The notes below the pieces were generated by a model. It saw only the letters and a program-made list of their open reading frames with translations, was not told the DNA's origin and made no database searches. Source: Ornithodoros turicata (Eukaryota; Arthropoda; Arachnida; Ixodida; Argasidae). From it: a DNA stretch of 64,000 nt. This document shows positions 10,680-22,339 of the stretch, piece by piece (position 1 is the first letter of the stretch; each line of letters starts with the position of its first letter). Both the position numbers and the translations under genes were made by a program. The stretch covers positions 1,116,001-1,180,000 of the forward strand of contig NW_026999353.1 of NCBI RefSeq assembly GCF_037126465.1, in the 5' to 3' direction.

Positions 10680-11241
10680 AGTCAGCTAAGAGTCAGCCAA
10701 TCGGGACCGCGTTTTCAACGGCGGTAGCCAATCACAAACGATCTTTCAGCGGTCGTAGCCATGGAGGCAAACCACCGTCGTCTGCGAGGAGTGACTGAAC
10801 GTCCCCGCGTACTAAGTGCGAAAACTCTAAAATAAAGCGTAAGACGGCTCCATATATTTCTCAGGATTGGTTTTCTGGAAAGGGTGTTGCTCTTTTTGTC
10901 AACAGATTCAGGTCTATAGGTTCCAAGTTAGCTGCAATCATTTTCGAGTTCTTGAATTCGCAGAACGGCGATTCGCAGTAGCAGAAGAATTCTAACTTCA
11001 TATGTCCACATAGCGAAGGAGGGCAATAACCAGGCCTGTATCTAGGCGGCGTTGGGTCAGCACATTCGACGACGAAACTGAGGTCTGCACGATAGAAGTG
11101 TACACAGGAGCAAAGAGGGCACGGCCACTCACAGCTACTGCCGGTTCGCGCATGTTCCTCTCGTATTACTCCGCGAATGATGGCACGGAGGCTGTCACGG
11201 TTGAATGCGGTGCTGAGAATACCTGGGTACTGAGGCACCAA
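10680..11241 (-). repeat. paralogous block shared with 40850-41240, includes a Cys-rich ORF
   Basis: About 400 bp are recognisably the same as 40850-41240: AACGGCGGTAGCCAA versus AACGGCCGCAGCCAA, CAGCGGTCGTAGCCATGGAG versus CAGCGGTCGTTGCCATGGAG, CGCGTACTAA in both, and AGCAGAAGAATTCT in both. The minus-strand frame 10861-11241 encodes a Cys-rich peptide (CPLCSCVHFY, FFCYCESPFCEF) whose counterpart at 41 kb (FFCYRNLSFCEF, MIAAS) is frame-shifted. The 126-residue frame also has AFNRDSLRAIIRGVIREEH, a gag-like segment seen in some arthropod retroelements. Two CCAAT boxes on the plus strand (near 10697 and 10729) suggest promoter-like sequence. It could be a retroelement fragment or a duplicated host exon. 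Confidence 0.5.
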
Positions 11242-12019
11242 ACGGGGGAAGGACTGTACCCGAATATTTCGAACCTCTTGCAGAGAGCGACATAGGAAGC
11301 GGTGTCCGTAACATGCTCGCTCCAGGATTAAGAAAAAAAAACTTTCGATATTGGCTGCATCCTCTTCTGGTGTCTCAGACTTACATGAATACTACTGACA
11401 CAACATTACCATTTTTATGATAACCATTTGGCTGAAGAAGTCGTTTCGTTTCTCAAAGCTTATGAATTTTAGGGGATCATCGGCCAGTTACAAACTCTGT
11501 TGTGAATATCCGCTCGGCTGTACATACGGTGCTAAAAACGACAAGAAAGCGACATCTTTATTGCTCTCATATCTTCTTTCGTATAGAAATATAGCTTAAA
11601 AACATAACGTAGAAAGAAGAAAGGGAAGAAAAACACCAGCACGACTCGATGTCATCGAGGCAACTCAGGGTCGAGGGTGGAAAGAATGGATGCACAGACA
11701 GCAAGAACTGCTGCCTCCTCTAACACTGCAGAGAATCCGTGGCTAGGTATGCGATCGGGGAAGGCTATATTATTAGCATATTCGTAAAGTACAGCCGCCG
11801 TGTGAGATGTGTCGGGCGCATAGTTAGCACCGGATCATCACCCATGACGCATATGGCGTATTTCTGGAAGAAAACGGAAGAGATGTCCAATACCATTGTC
11901 GCCATTTGCGGACCACGCTGCACGGCGAATCAAAACAATTCATTTTTCTGCCCGAGAGACTACAATGTACTCATGCGTGTGTTTCGTTTCAATAACGGGG
12001 AACCACCAAGGTGTCTAAA
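11242..12019. other. non-coding stretch
   Basis: No exon, repeat or RNA gene recognised; moderately AT-rich. Confidence 0.4.
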
Positions 12020-12400
12020 TAACTGTGTCTCAAACTTCCCAGGGAGATCAATCCAAGTTAACTGTATGCTTTTATGGAAGGGTCACCTTCAGTGACGCAC
12101 TGGTCATTGTGAAAGTGCTCAATTGGGTTATTGTGAACGTGATTGTGGACGTATGTCTGCTAAACTCCTGGGAATCTGCGATCAGTTTCCTCGCTGATAA
12201 CGGCTCTACACGGATAACGGCACATGGTTTCCTCGCTGATAACGGCACATGGACACGAGTATTACCTGTCTTTTGGTTCACATCGCGCAATTTGCAAGTT
12301 CCTCCAAGACCCCCGAGAAGACAGACAGAGACCACAAGAAGACAGAGCCGCAAGTAGAGAGAACCGATATTCTTCAACATGCTGATCAACAGCGAATGAA
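12020..12400 (+). repeat. repeat block 1, copy A
   Basis: Shares CTGTGTCTCAA, GCCATTGTGAACGTGATT-like, GACGTATG, TATTACCTGTCTTT and ATATTCTTCA(A/G)CATGCTGA, in the same order, with copy B at 20669-21010. It also holds an internal short duplication of CTCGCTGATAACGGC (12190 and 12233). Family unknown. Confidence 0.6.
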
Positions 12401-12439
12401 GGAAATAACATCGAGCCACAAAGGCATCTACAGGGGGCG

Positions 12440-12760
12440 GCCCTCAAGTGTGCCACATTTCCGTCGCTTCATAAGAATAGAAGGTATAGTCCAATTCGCC
12501 TGAAATTTTACACAATGAGGGCCATTTTCCTGAAGTTTTTTAGCATTCTTTGCGGACGTCGTCTGTTCGCGTACACAGGAGATAAACATTGTTCGAGCTT
12601 TCGACCCACGCATTTTCTATGGCCTATTCCCGGTTGCGAAATTCCGTAACGCAGGCTAGTATACGCATAGGAGAATGCGCGCACGCCTATTGGTTGGCAC
12701 CGCGGCAGCCTGAAAACCTGGGGCGGCTAGAAACAGACGGAGTTGCGGAGTTGCCTTCGC
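12440..12760 (+). repeat. repeat block 2, copy A
   Basis: Begins near CTCAAGTGTGCCACATTTCC and runs through GACGTCGTCTGTTC, ACACAGGAGATAAACATTG and ATAGGAGAATGCGCGC to the CGGCAGCCTGAAAACC region. The inverted copy B is at 20195-20660. In copy A block 2 lies in the same orientation as block 1, while in copy B it is flipped, so the two blocks move or rearrange independently. Confidence 0.65.
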
Positions 12761-13851
12761 TTCGCCCCATCGCGGCCAGCATGGCTGCCAGTACTTGTTT
12801 ACACTCTGCAATGGGAACTGAATTATCTAGAAGGGAAGGTGCAAGGTGCCAAGAAAGCGAGAGATGAATAGTGAACAGCGTGATCTCCTAGTACAGTGTT
12901 GCAATTGTGGAAGTGTTGTGGTCAGCTCTCGTTCCGAGCGGCGTTCCGTGTTGTTTGGCGTGCGTGTGTTTGACATAAGCCGCTGCACAAGTACGGTGGA
13001 AGAATTCAGTATTGCTTGGCTGCACCTAAGTGTACATTAACTCGATGCCCGCTCAAGACGCAAGCAGTAGAAGCCTCAAATTCGTTTTGTTTTCCTAATT
13101 GCGCTTCTCGCTTGGTGCTACCGTTATTACCGCAGGTAGTACAACCACATTTCAGCTGTGTTCCATACATTTGCTGAGATAATTTAAGTGTTCTGTTATT
13201 CTTGCGTATTTAGCCGACGCCTGAAATGATCTTGTCGCTTAATGAGCATTTACAAAAACCTAGATTCATAAAAGATACAGCAGTGTCAGGCAGTGGCCTT
13301 TTTTACTTTGAAGAAGACAAAAGCAGTGTCAAATAAGATCACATGTACAAATGCGTGACACAAATGACTATTCAAACATATCCTTCTGCAATCATTGTAC
13401 CAGTGCATGCTCTTACGTTACGTCTTGAAGTCGTGTCAATGACACATTTCCCATATGATCCACTTACCGTTCTTCAGGCTCTGTAACACAGTACTCTCTC
13501 TAAAGACATATATACTATGACAAATGGTTGTTGCTGTGGCACGCGCCTGTACTGTTCAACCGGTCAACCCCCTCAAATCATGCCCTTGGTAGTGCATTTG
13601 GGAGAGGAAAACGAAGGGGGAATCATCCTCCCCCATGTAAAGTCCCCATATAAACTGCCCTCCCGAAATAGTTTCTGGCTACCATCGTGCCAGCTAACTA
13701 CAATCTACTCAGGAAGGAAGTGGAACCTCAAGGTCATGGGCGTACTGAGAGGGTGGCAGTGCCCCCTCCCTCTAACTCCAAGATCGCTTGTGAAAATGGT
13801 GCATTCTTAATCATAGGTTGTAATGTTTATTCGCAGCTGCCATGATAGGAA

Positions 13852-13889
13852 CCTCTGAACGCCCAATAGCCCTCTGAACGCCCAATAGC
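13852..13889 (+). repeat. 19-bp direct tandem duplication
   Basis: CCTCTGAACGCCCAATAGC occurs twice head to tail without a spacer. Confidence 0.9.
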
Positions 13890-14338
13890 CTCCCCCTTGC
13901 TCCCCTTGGAGAAAACCCTGGGACCGTCAAGTTTTGGAGTATTATTATGAAAGGAACGTTACAACACTTCCTCCCACACACGTTTTCCTATTTAAGCTTG
14001 AAACCTCGTTCATTTTACCGAACATGAATAATTGAACCTCTTTATGGAATAATGGGATAAGTCAAAAGATATCAAAACCGAGATAATGGGCCTGATCTGA
14101 TTGTCCGTCCGTCACCTGCTCAGACTCCCCATATTACCGTGGTATACACCCTTCTTCCTTTCTGACCACGAATGTTTCTGTGTGTTGTTAAAAAGCAAGC
14201 TAACGTCCTTTGCTGGAGCAAAACCTGCATTCTCCTGTATCGTCCAGGCAATGCTACTGAATGGTCTGTCGCTACTCTTCGCACACTAGGTCCACACTAG
14301 CACATACGTCTTCAGCGCCCGCACCAAAAACCTTCCCG

Positions 14339-14560
14339 AACCACCCTTTTAGGGTCTCTTAATCAGCCGAACCCTCGCCCCATCACATTTCTTGGTCCAT
14401 GACCAAATACAGCACACCAAAGTTCTGCCCTCAAAGCACTTCAGTCCTCACTGTTAGGTGACTCATTATGATATTTTGCAGCAACACTACAGTCAATGGG
14501 TTTGAGTATCACCCCTGGTGATGAAACTCCCCAATCATAATCACCAAATAAATTAGTTGT
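14339..14560 (+). repeat. dispersed repeat, copy 2
   Basis: GGGTCTCTTAATCAGCCG and CACCCCTGGTGATGAAACTC occur in the same order and spacing as at 2078-2335. It ends with ATCACCAAATAAATTAGTTG. Confidence 0.55.
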
Positions 14561-16623
14561 TGGGTACACCCTAACACAAATTGCGCACACTACACATTCC
14601 GAGTACATGAGGGGTACCAGGACAGTTTTCTTCCTTATATGCACCTATACGTAGTCTCAAGCGTTGGAACATGCAACACCACGACTCCATCATCGTGGGC
14701 AGGTCAGTGATGCAACCTGCAGGAGTGAGACGGGCTCTCACAAAAACCATGTGAAACATTTCACAGTGCAAACGAATTATACAGGGTAGAATATACGCGA
14801 TGGCATTGTGTGAGGTGCAATCAGTGCAGAAATCTTCAGTAATAGAATGTTCCAGTATTCACGAATACCGAAAAGTCACAAAAGCTCCGTTCCACCCCAT
14901 ACCGATGTGGGGAACTCAGTAAGATAGTAAGATATCCAAGGACTGCAGCCCAGAGGTGAAGTGCTGGCGTTTTAATATGAAATGCTGCAGCAGCGTTGAA
15001 AATTGAGCGCACCGCAGCATCGTTCTATGGTTATAGGTAATGGTTACAGATACTGTTGACCTTCACTGAACAAGTGAACATATCACTTGACTGCAGTAGA
15101 ACATGGCCAAAAATTAAGGCAAGATCAAGCTATCATGCCAAATCAGCATTGCGTCGACTTGACAAATATTTCCAAGCTATCCGCCATGCTAGAATGCCAA
15201 AAACAATAATGTGAACTGCGATAACAGCTGTTGCTAGACCAGCTAATCCTAAACGCTATCCGCACCCACCACACTATCTGCACACTCCGTTCGTGTCACC
15301 TTGTGGTCAGTTTAATTTACTTCGATTAACTCTTCCACGTTAATGATTTGTGCCACAAACATTGCCAGGAAAATATTGTTTTATACTCCCGTAAAAGGGT
15401 TGAAAACTTTTAAAGCTTTACAAAATGTTAGGTCACATGGGTCTACGGATTCAAACAGGTGAGCTGGGGTGCAAGCAACAAGATGCCTGAGTAGATGCCG
15501 ACACTGTTGCTTGGCGGGACCTGGCCCCCTCAATTACTTCACTTCGACAGTTCGAGGCTTCTGTTATTGTTTTCTTTTGTGGTAGCTAAAAGAGTTAAGT
15601 TGTTGTGCTTTCCTTGCTTATTTCACACCCATTATTGCCTGGCACCATAGAGTCTGTGTTAGTAAGCATTGTGTCCGTCATCGCTTAAACATATTATGGT
15701 TATTCAAGTGCTCATCAGTGTCCAATGTCATTTAAGTACATTCGTAGGACCAGTGCTCCTGTTGAACAGCGCCGCAGAAGTAGGCTGTTCTCGTGAGAAC
15801 CTGAAGTGTGAAGGTTAATTTCTACAAGTTGTTTCTGAATAACGCAAATCGGGTTGTGCCGCTCCACTGTGTTTGGAGGAAGCAGCGACGATGCACTGTG
15901 GGCTGAAGCAGCCTTGCGGGGCAACACCGGATGTGTGTGACGGTGGTCAAGTTCTAAAATTATTTCGCTGCAAAAGCAGTCTTTTGATGAAACGTTGTGG
16001 AAAAAATAATCAAGGTGTGTACTATGAAATGCAATTGTCTCATATTTTTATCAGAACCACCTCAGTATGCGATTGAAGGCTGACTATGTGGCAAAAAGCA
16101 ATATATCTGGACTTCCAATTTTTTTCGCACATACTTTTCCAAATATGCGCGCCCCAAAATATTTCTAACATGTTCTGGGCCTCCTAGGCAAGAGCGCTGA
16201 ACAGTTTAAATGGCTCTGAAAAAATTGTGGAGTTCCATAAAAAGTCAAAGAATTTTTTAATTTTTGTTTTTCAGGGAGCATAAACTGTAGATTAGCCACC
16301 GATCACAGAGTGTCGATCAACCTTCAGTGCATATGACATGAAAGTGTTACGATTTGTGATCGCTCAGAAGATATCCGGTTAGAATTTGCAAAAAAAAAAA
16401 GCTATTTCGTTGTATTTTTTTTTTTTAACAGGTAGGTCACATGTCCCTTCGCAAATCTTCCCAGAGAGCAATTTTCTTTCTGCAAGCGGGGGGCATTGGC
16501 TGCATGGGAACAACCAACCACAATTTATTTGAAAGAAGTCAGGGACAGTCCACCGCAACGTGTGGGACATGGAATGACCCAGAACATAACGATAGAATGC
16601 AAGCGACTCAGTGTAGTCTTGGA

Positions 16624-16750
16624 GGAGGCAATATTACCCTGTATTTGGGATGTGCGGAGACGGAGAACAAGAGACTTATACAGGACAGGACTCCCATCTG
16701 CATCTGTTGTCCTCCGTCTCTGTACATTGACTCAAGGCAATATTGCCTCC
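16624..16750. other. imperfect 127-nt inverted repeat (hairpin)
   Basis: GGAGGCAATATT (16624) and its exact complement AATATTGCCTCC (16739) bound the segment. Inside, GGAGACGGAGAACAAGAG faces CTGTTGTCCTCCGTCTCTG. The stem is roughly 60 bp with many mismatches, so a small foldback element is as likely as an RNA gene. Confidence 0.5.
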
Positions 16751-16755
16751 TTTAA

Positions 16756-17859
16756 GACTTTTGTACCTCTGCCAGCTAGTGATGGTCATACTAGAAAATA
16801 TATAACGCCACTGTCTTCTTAGCTTCTGCATGAAGAGCCTGTTTATTTTTCCGTTGTTTGAGTTGGTCAAAGTTCTACAAAGATGTCTGGGAGCACACAA
16901 AAATCACATTTATGGCAGGGCTAACAGCTCCCTAGAGCCATTAAAATTTGGACAAATTGCATCCCAATTCCAATGCTGGCATTTGCTATTCTACTATTTT
17001 GTCTGGGTTACTGATGGAAAGATATCACCTTCTACTTGGTAGTCCTCTGTTCTCAATTTTGTGTTTCGTTTTAACTGCAAATTCACGATCTGCACTACTC
17101 AGATACAGATGTGAAGACCTCTATCATCAAAGGTCTACTATCAAAGCTAATGGCTGCTCAATCCCAGAAGATCCACTTTGGTCTGTCAATTAGAAAAACC
17201 ATAAAGATTTAGGAAGCAGCAAAAATGCTACACAGTCAGGGCTTGCGTGACTCATTTTATGTCTTGATTATTCGTTGAATTCGATTTCAAAATATTCATA
17301 TTCAATTTGTATTTGGTATGAACTTGAAAATCACTATTTACGCGGCCCTATTTTCTAATTGTGTCAAGGTTGCGCAGCTCAGTCTCAGACCCACAATAGT
17401 GCTTCTAGTTGCAGTTGTGCATGCCTGTCCCCTAATCGCAGCTGTGGCTGCTATTGCTAGTGATGACTGAAGAAACTGGCATCGTAGAGTGGTTTTAAAA
17501 AGGCTGTTGCGATACACTTGTCTGAAACTACGAAAATGTTATAATGCCTCTGCGTTCCACCATTGCAATTGAACAGGAGTCAATATGGCAGCATACACGG
17601 CAGGAGTGGTGTGTTGTGCATTTCTGCTTATGCACTCTTTTTCCAACAACCAAATTCTTAGAAACAAGTCCAACTTGCTATTTGAGTGGATCACCAGAGC
17701 AACAGAAGCAAAAGAAAAAGTAACCAAAGTAGAGCAATGCTTTTCCAGAAAAGGAGAGAAAAAAGAAACTCGTACAATTCTCTTGTACAGTTGCTTTGCC
17801 ATATAGTATTTTTTATGTTACCGTAAAATGCCATTTACAATGTGATGATGCACTGCAGA
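16756..17859. other. non-coding stretch
   Basis: No exon or known repeat seen. The lysine-rich frame at 17585-17806 has no recognisable motif. Confidence 0.4.
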
Positions 17860-18170
17860 GGGCTTGGTAAAAGCAAGGGAAGAGCTCCAAGCATTGCCGC
17901 ATGACTCCTACAGGGCACGTGTGCAAGCATTCTTGCAAAAATGAACAACAATGGGTGATGCTCTTTCGAAAAAGCATCTTAATGCGAGTACATGTACAAA
18001 ATAATACGCAAAAGTATTTAAAGTAAGATGCTAAATATGCAGCATACTGAATATTGAAAACAGAGTACAAGATACTCCAAACTGAAAGTAATTCGAGTAA
18101 AGCACTAAATACCCAAGTATTTAAGATACTCTTTAAAGTACTTTAGTATTAGCAGTAAGTGAAATACCTA
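17860..18170. repeat. dispersed repeat pair, copy 1
   Basis: Contains CAGCTCCAAGC-like, TGCAAGCATTCTTGCAAAAATGAACA and GAAAAAGCATC..AATGCGAG, then a stretch of TACTTTAAGTAC-like palindromic words (for example GATACTCTTTAAAGTACTTT). The first part recurs at 18840-18940, and the TACTT-rich part at 18660-18780. Confidence 0.55.
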
Positions 18171-18659
18171 TTCTGGCTGATGTGGCCGTACAACTGAAAG
18201 GAATAAACTTCCTCTGTCATACTTAAGCACAATGTTTGTTTACAAGGTCTTTTTGTCAGGTAATGTTTTATGTATTTTGGTGAACTCAAGTAAGCTTTGG
18301 TGATATATTCTGACCCAAAACTTCGTAACCCCCTCCTGTATGGCAGCTTGGGTCTTTCAAATTCTGAGTCGTGTTTATTGCTTTGGTGACCAAGGAAATA
18401 AATGCCGGGATTATCTGGTACCTAACCCCCTGAGGATTCACCTGGGAATATGAATAGCACCAGTTTTCTTATGGCTATTGACGAGCAAGGCCAGGCATGG
18501 GACCAGCTTATTGTACAGGAGGATGAATGACAGATGCGGCAATTCCCCAAAACAAAGAATGAAAAACGGGGGAAGTTCCAGTGAGCTGAAAATCTGGACA
18601 CTGTGGGGAAGTTTGCGGGACACGGCATGTCGAGGAAGGAGCGTTTTGAGTACTGCGTA

Positions 18660-18940
18660 GCAAATAGTGAAAGAAGTATTTCAAATGCTTTAAAAATACT
18701 TGTCACGAAACCTATTGCATAGAGTATCAAAATACAGAAAAAAAGTATACTGTATTTTGAGTATGTACGTAAGTCTGTGCGAAGCCATAAGCCCATAACA
18801 CCAAGGACTTTGCTGATGCCGACATGGCATTGGCAGATAGGTTGTAAAGAGCCAAGTAACAGCTCCAAGCCATGTGCATGCATTCTTGCAAAATGAACAG
18901 CAGTGGGTGTTGCTGATTGAGAAAAGCATCCAAATGCGAG
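18660..18940. repeat. dispersed repeat pair, copy 2
   Basis: Same two modules as 17860-18170 in the opposite order: TACTT-rich words (18660-18780), then CAGCTCCAAGCCATG, GCATTCTTGCAAAATGAACA and GAAAAGCATCCAAATGCGAG. A 153-codon minus frame crosses it but has no recognisable domain. Confidence 0.55.
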
Positions 18941-20194
18941 GCCATAACACCAACAACTTTGTCAATTTTCTGTCATGCAAATCTATGGCAGAGAATCTGC
19001 TACACTAAGACACCCTAGAGGCCACTGTGTTCTTTCCAAATACATATTTATCGTACTTTCAGCAGAGGGAGTGTTATGCGAAATGAATAAGATGGGGTGG
19101 ATACTGTGGTGAGCTCTGCAAACTGGAACATTCATTCTGCAGCAGACAAAACATTGAAATGCACTTGAATCTTACTATTACAGATGCCAAAGGGGGCAGG
19201 CTTATGTGAAAACACAGCATGCCACATTAAAGATCCATTGCAGCTTCTGCCCTGTGAAAACTTTGCTGTGCATTGCCACCTATCAATGCAAAACCACAAC
19301 ATTCAGCTTTGTATGCATGAGCTGCAGTTTCAGGTCGCAAGCTCACACAAGAACAGACCGCCCAAGAGACCATGCTGCATAGGTTACCCCAACTAAAGGC
19401 AGCTGTGAATTTTATTATTGCAAGCAGATCCCCTTTGAATTGGCGTGACATACACATAGTAATTATTCGTATATCGGCTCTTGGATGAACACAGACGACA
19501 GAACAAAAAAAAAAAACTTATAGAATACTAGACTCTTCCATCCAGATACAGGGAAGTGATACATCACTACTCCCTACCGCCCCCTCTTTGTTTGGAGGGG
19601 GGTGCGAAGCTTGGAATATTGCTCGCGAAACCGCACAAATATGACTACATATTTTCAATTGCCAACTGAGGACGCAAGAATAGCAGTACACTTAAATTCT
19701 TCTTCAATCCTCACGCCAAATGTACGTAACACAGTCGAAATGAAAATAGTAGTTGCCCTTCATGTTTGGCTACACGGAATACTTTGCCCTCATTCAGAAT
19801 CCCATCACAGCAAAAAGGAGTGTTCCTAGTGGTTCGACTACCTGCGTCAATAACAGAAGCGAGAAGTGCAATTAAGAAACCGCAACGAATTTCAGAATTT
19901 CTTGCGTCCTGAGCGGCCGTTGAGTCTATTGACACTTGGGTGCATCTACTGATCGTACTTGATCAATGCGCGCTCAACACACACACACACAAAGCAACAC
20001 GAAACGCCACACGGAACGAAGGCTGGCCACAGAACTTTCACCACTGCAACACTGTACTACGAGTTGTAGTTCATCTCCCACTTTCTTTGCTCCTTGCACC
20101 TTTCCTTCGCAATAATTCAGTTCGCATTTCAATTGGTAAACACACACTGGCCGCCATGTTGACAGCGGTAGCGGCTGCGTCCGTTTCTGGCTCC
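18941..20194. other. non-coding stretch
   Basis: No gene recognised. A short (CA)n run at 19978-19990. Confidence 0.4.
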
Positions 20195-20660
20195 CGCAGG
20201 TTTTCAGGCTGCCGCAGCGCCATCCAATAGAGATGCAGCGCATTCTCCTATGCGTAAACTAGCCTACGTTACGGAATTTCGCTTCCCGGTTATTTTGGGG
20301 ACACTCCGTTGGCGAATCGCATTTCACAACGAGTTTCGCCACATCACACAAAGGTGGCGCCAAGTGAAACCGCAACTCTTTGAGCAAGCCCTCCGACACC
20401 TCTGTGTGATGTGGCGAAACTCGTTGTGATGCCGTTCGCCAACGAAGTGTCCCCAAAATAACAGGGAATACGCCGTAGAAAATGCATGGGGTCGAAAGTT
20501 CGAACAATTTTTATCTCCTGTGTACCTGAACAAACGACGTCTGCAAGGAAAGCTTTAAAAAAATCTGCAGGAAAATGGCTCTCACTGTGAAAAATTTCAG
20601 GCAAGTTGGACTTTACCTTCTTTTCTGATGAAGTGACGGAAATGTGGCACACTTGAGTGC
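20195..20660 (-). repeat. repeat block 2, copy B (inverted), interrupted by a MITE
   Basis: The reverse complement matches 12440-12760, including CTCAAGTGTGCCACATTTCC, GACGTCGTTTGTTC and ACACAGGAGATAAAAATTG. The match is split at 20290-20461 by the MITE, at a position that is uninterrupted in copy A. So the MITE arrived after the two copies separated. Confidence 0.65.
20290..20461. mobile_element. 172-bp MITE with about 60-bp inverted repeats
   Basis: TTATTTTGGGGACAC at the left is matched by GTGTCCCCAAAATAA at the right. The arms continue through GTTGGCGAA and AACGAGTTTCGCCACATCACAC, leaving only about 50 bp of loop. Copy A of the host repeat shows an empty site. No coding capacity; the target duplication is not clear (CCGG and CAGG flanks). 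Confidence 0.8.
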
Positions 20661-20668
20661 AGCACCTT

Positions 20669-21010
20669 GTAGATAACTGTGTCTCAAGCATCCTAGGGAG
20701 AACGATTTAATTTAACTGCTACGAGCTCTGATGAGTGTCTTGAGACGCACGTTCAGTTTCTGATGCAGTTAAAATCTTTCTCGAACTTTAAGTAACAAGC
20801 TGGCCATTGTGAACGTGATTTCGGACGTATGCCTCCTAAACTCTTGCGATTTGATAAACCCCATCACTGATAACGTCTCTAAACATTGACACATGTATTA
20901 CCTGTCTTTGGGTCCACATCGCACATATTGTGAGGAGCTCCATGGCCCGTACAGCGGCACAGCAAGAGGCACAAGAAAACAGAAGCAATATTCTTCAGCA
21001 TGCTGAACAA
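20669..21010 (+). repeat. repeat block 1, copy B
   Basis: CTGTGTCTCAAGCATCC, GGCCATTGTGAACGTGATTT, GACGTATGCCTCC, TATTACCTGTCTTTGGGTC and ATATTCTTCAGCATGCTGA match copy A (12020-12400) in order and orientation. Confidence 0.6.
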
Positions 21011-21234
21011 TGCGAATGCTGATGAGAAAATGGAGGCAATGCCGTGAAAACAGCAGGGCTCTGATTCACTGAGGTGGCTTTGGCGATATTCCGCCCTTGA
21101 CATAGCTGTGTGGATACACCTGCATAATGAACATACAATAGAACGTCCGCATGTAGGCGGATGCGTAACATAACACTGCTGGAACGATGGGGCAAATAAA
21201 GTTCGGGTGTTGTTAGGCTGCAATAAAGTATGTA

Positions 21235-21560
21235 AACTGAAACTAATTAATCACTGCAACAACTGACCCGCTTCGCCTGCAGATTTTTATCGAAAAAAGT
21301 GTCCACTGAAGGTTCCAGAAGGAGTAGCACCCATTTTAATGCCGACGGCGCCCCGCTGTAGATGTTACCTTTTTCACGAAACTCATTTAAATTTTTATTT
21401 AAGTAATGAGTGCCTCCCACTCATTCACACAGCGCGCGGCTTGTAGGTGGTATCGGACAGATACTTGTAAAAAAGAAAGTTATTCAGTTGGTGCACCCGT
21501 TCGCGAGTAATCTGCTGGGGGATTTAACTGAGACACCTCGCATTTATATATTACACCATG
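21235..21560 (+). repeat. repeat family C, copy 1
   Basis: CACTGCAACAACTGACCCG, GTGTCCACTGAAGGTTCC, CCCATTTTAATGCCGACGGC and TATTTAAGTAATGAG recur with substitutions at 25928-26230 (+) and, in part, at 25640-25796 (-). Family unknown. Confidence 0.65.
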
Positions 21561-21625
21561 CATGTGAGCACACTACCTTCAGAAACCACGCAAATTATTT
21601 CCTTTCGGAACTGCGAATTGCCTGA

Positions 21626-21727
21626 AAGTACATACTTGAGTGAACATGCAGCAAGAGACGCGAACAGGTGGGTTAGAACAGGTGAGTGTCCACGTCTCTT
21701 GCTGCATTTCCACTCAAGTATGTACTT
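21626..21727. other. 102-nt hairpin with a 35-bp stem
   Basis: Left arm 21626-21660 begins AAGTACATACTTGAGTG and ends GCAAGAGACG; right arm 21693-21727 is its reverse complement with two mismatches. The loop is 32 nt. ATTGCCTGAAAG occurs just before (21617) and again near 21761, so the hairpin lies in a short direct-repeat-flanked segment. It is either a pre-miRNA-like hairpin or a tiny foldback element. Confidence 0.6.
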
Positions 21728-21984
21728 CAACCAACCACCCCGGTACAGCTTTCTTATTAATTGCCTGAAAGAAATTGCTTTGCAAGAGAGTGCACACCGG
21801 CGACCACCTCGCTCAGCGCCTCCTCCCGTCTCGTGACTTAAGGTTGACAGTGGACTCTTCATTCGCCGCGAAGAATTATCTGGTAGCGAGAGCGACCAGT
21901 CCAGAAGCGCGAGGGGCGGCGGAAAAATCGACTGCAAAAAGAAAGGAAGGACAATGAAGTCGCTCGTCTGATTATTGGTGAGGA

Positions 21985-22075
21985 AAATGACTTTGCAGAC
22001 TGACTGCCGAGGAGAGCATACGTGAGGCCGACAACGGCAAGCCCTATCACCACCACCACCACCACCACCACCGAG
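21985..22075 (+). repeat. SINE 3' end with (CAC)n microsatellite
   Basis: CATACGTGAGGCCGACAACG then GCAAGCCCT and a (CAC)8-like run match the 3' end of the SINE at 56940-56997 (CATACGTGAGGCCCACAACG, then CACCACCACCACCACC). Confidence 0.65.
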
Positions 22076-22339
22076 GAGAGCAGGTTTTTTGAACCGCGAG
22101 ACTGAAAGCACTCTTGGGCTACGGGATTACGCTCTGCATGCATATTGTTTGTGCGAATGTGTGTCCCAGGGCTTGGAATTAGTTCTCGTGATATATTTCT
22201 TTTCGAATCTTTCCATGAACCTGTAAGTGCTGACTTGTACTCGGAGCTTGTACTAGAAATATCTACTCGTCCTATTTCTCCCAGCCCCTTCATTCTTCTT
22301 TAAACTACAACAAGGAAATTGTTCATGCACTCTGAAAAA

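Larger units (their letters stand above)
12761..16440. other. long non-coding stretch
   Basis: No supported gene. It includes a 19-bp tandem duplication (13852-13889) and copy 2 of the dispersed repeat (14339-14560). A 67-codon plus frame at 15873-16076 has no motif. Otherwise nothing recognised. Confidence 0.45.

Noticed and set aside
18422..18883. 153-codon minus-strand ORF with hydrophobic stretches
   Set aside because: It spans a dispersed repeat with TACTT-rich palindromic words and has no recognisable domain.
20626..20645. CTGATGAAGTGACGGAAAT resembles a hammerhead core
   Set aside because: There is no room for a stem II between CTGATGA and GAAA, no stem I partner, and the motif is not kept in the other copy of the repeat block.
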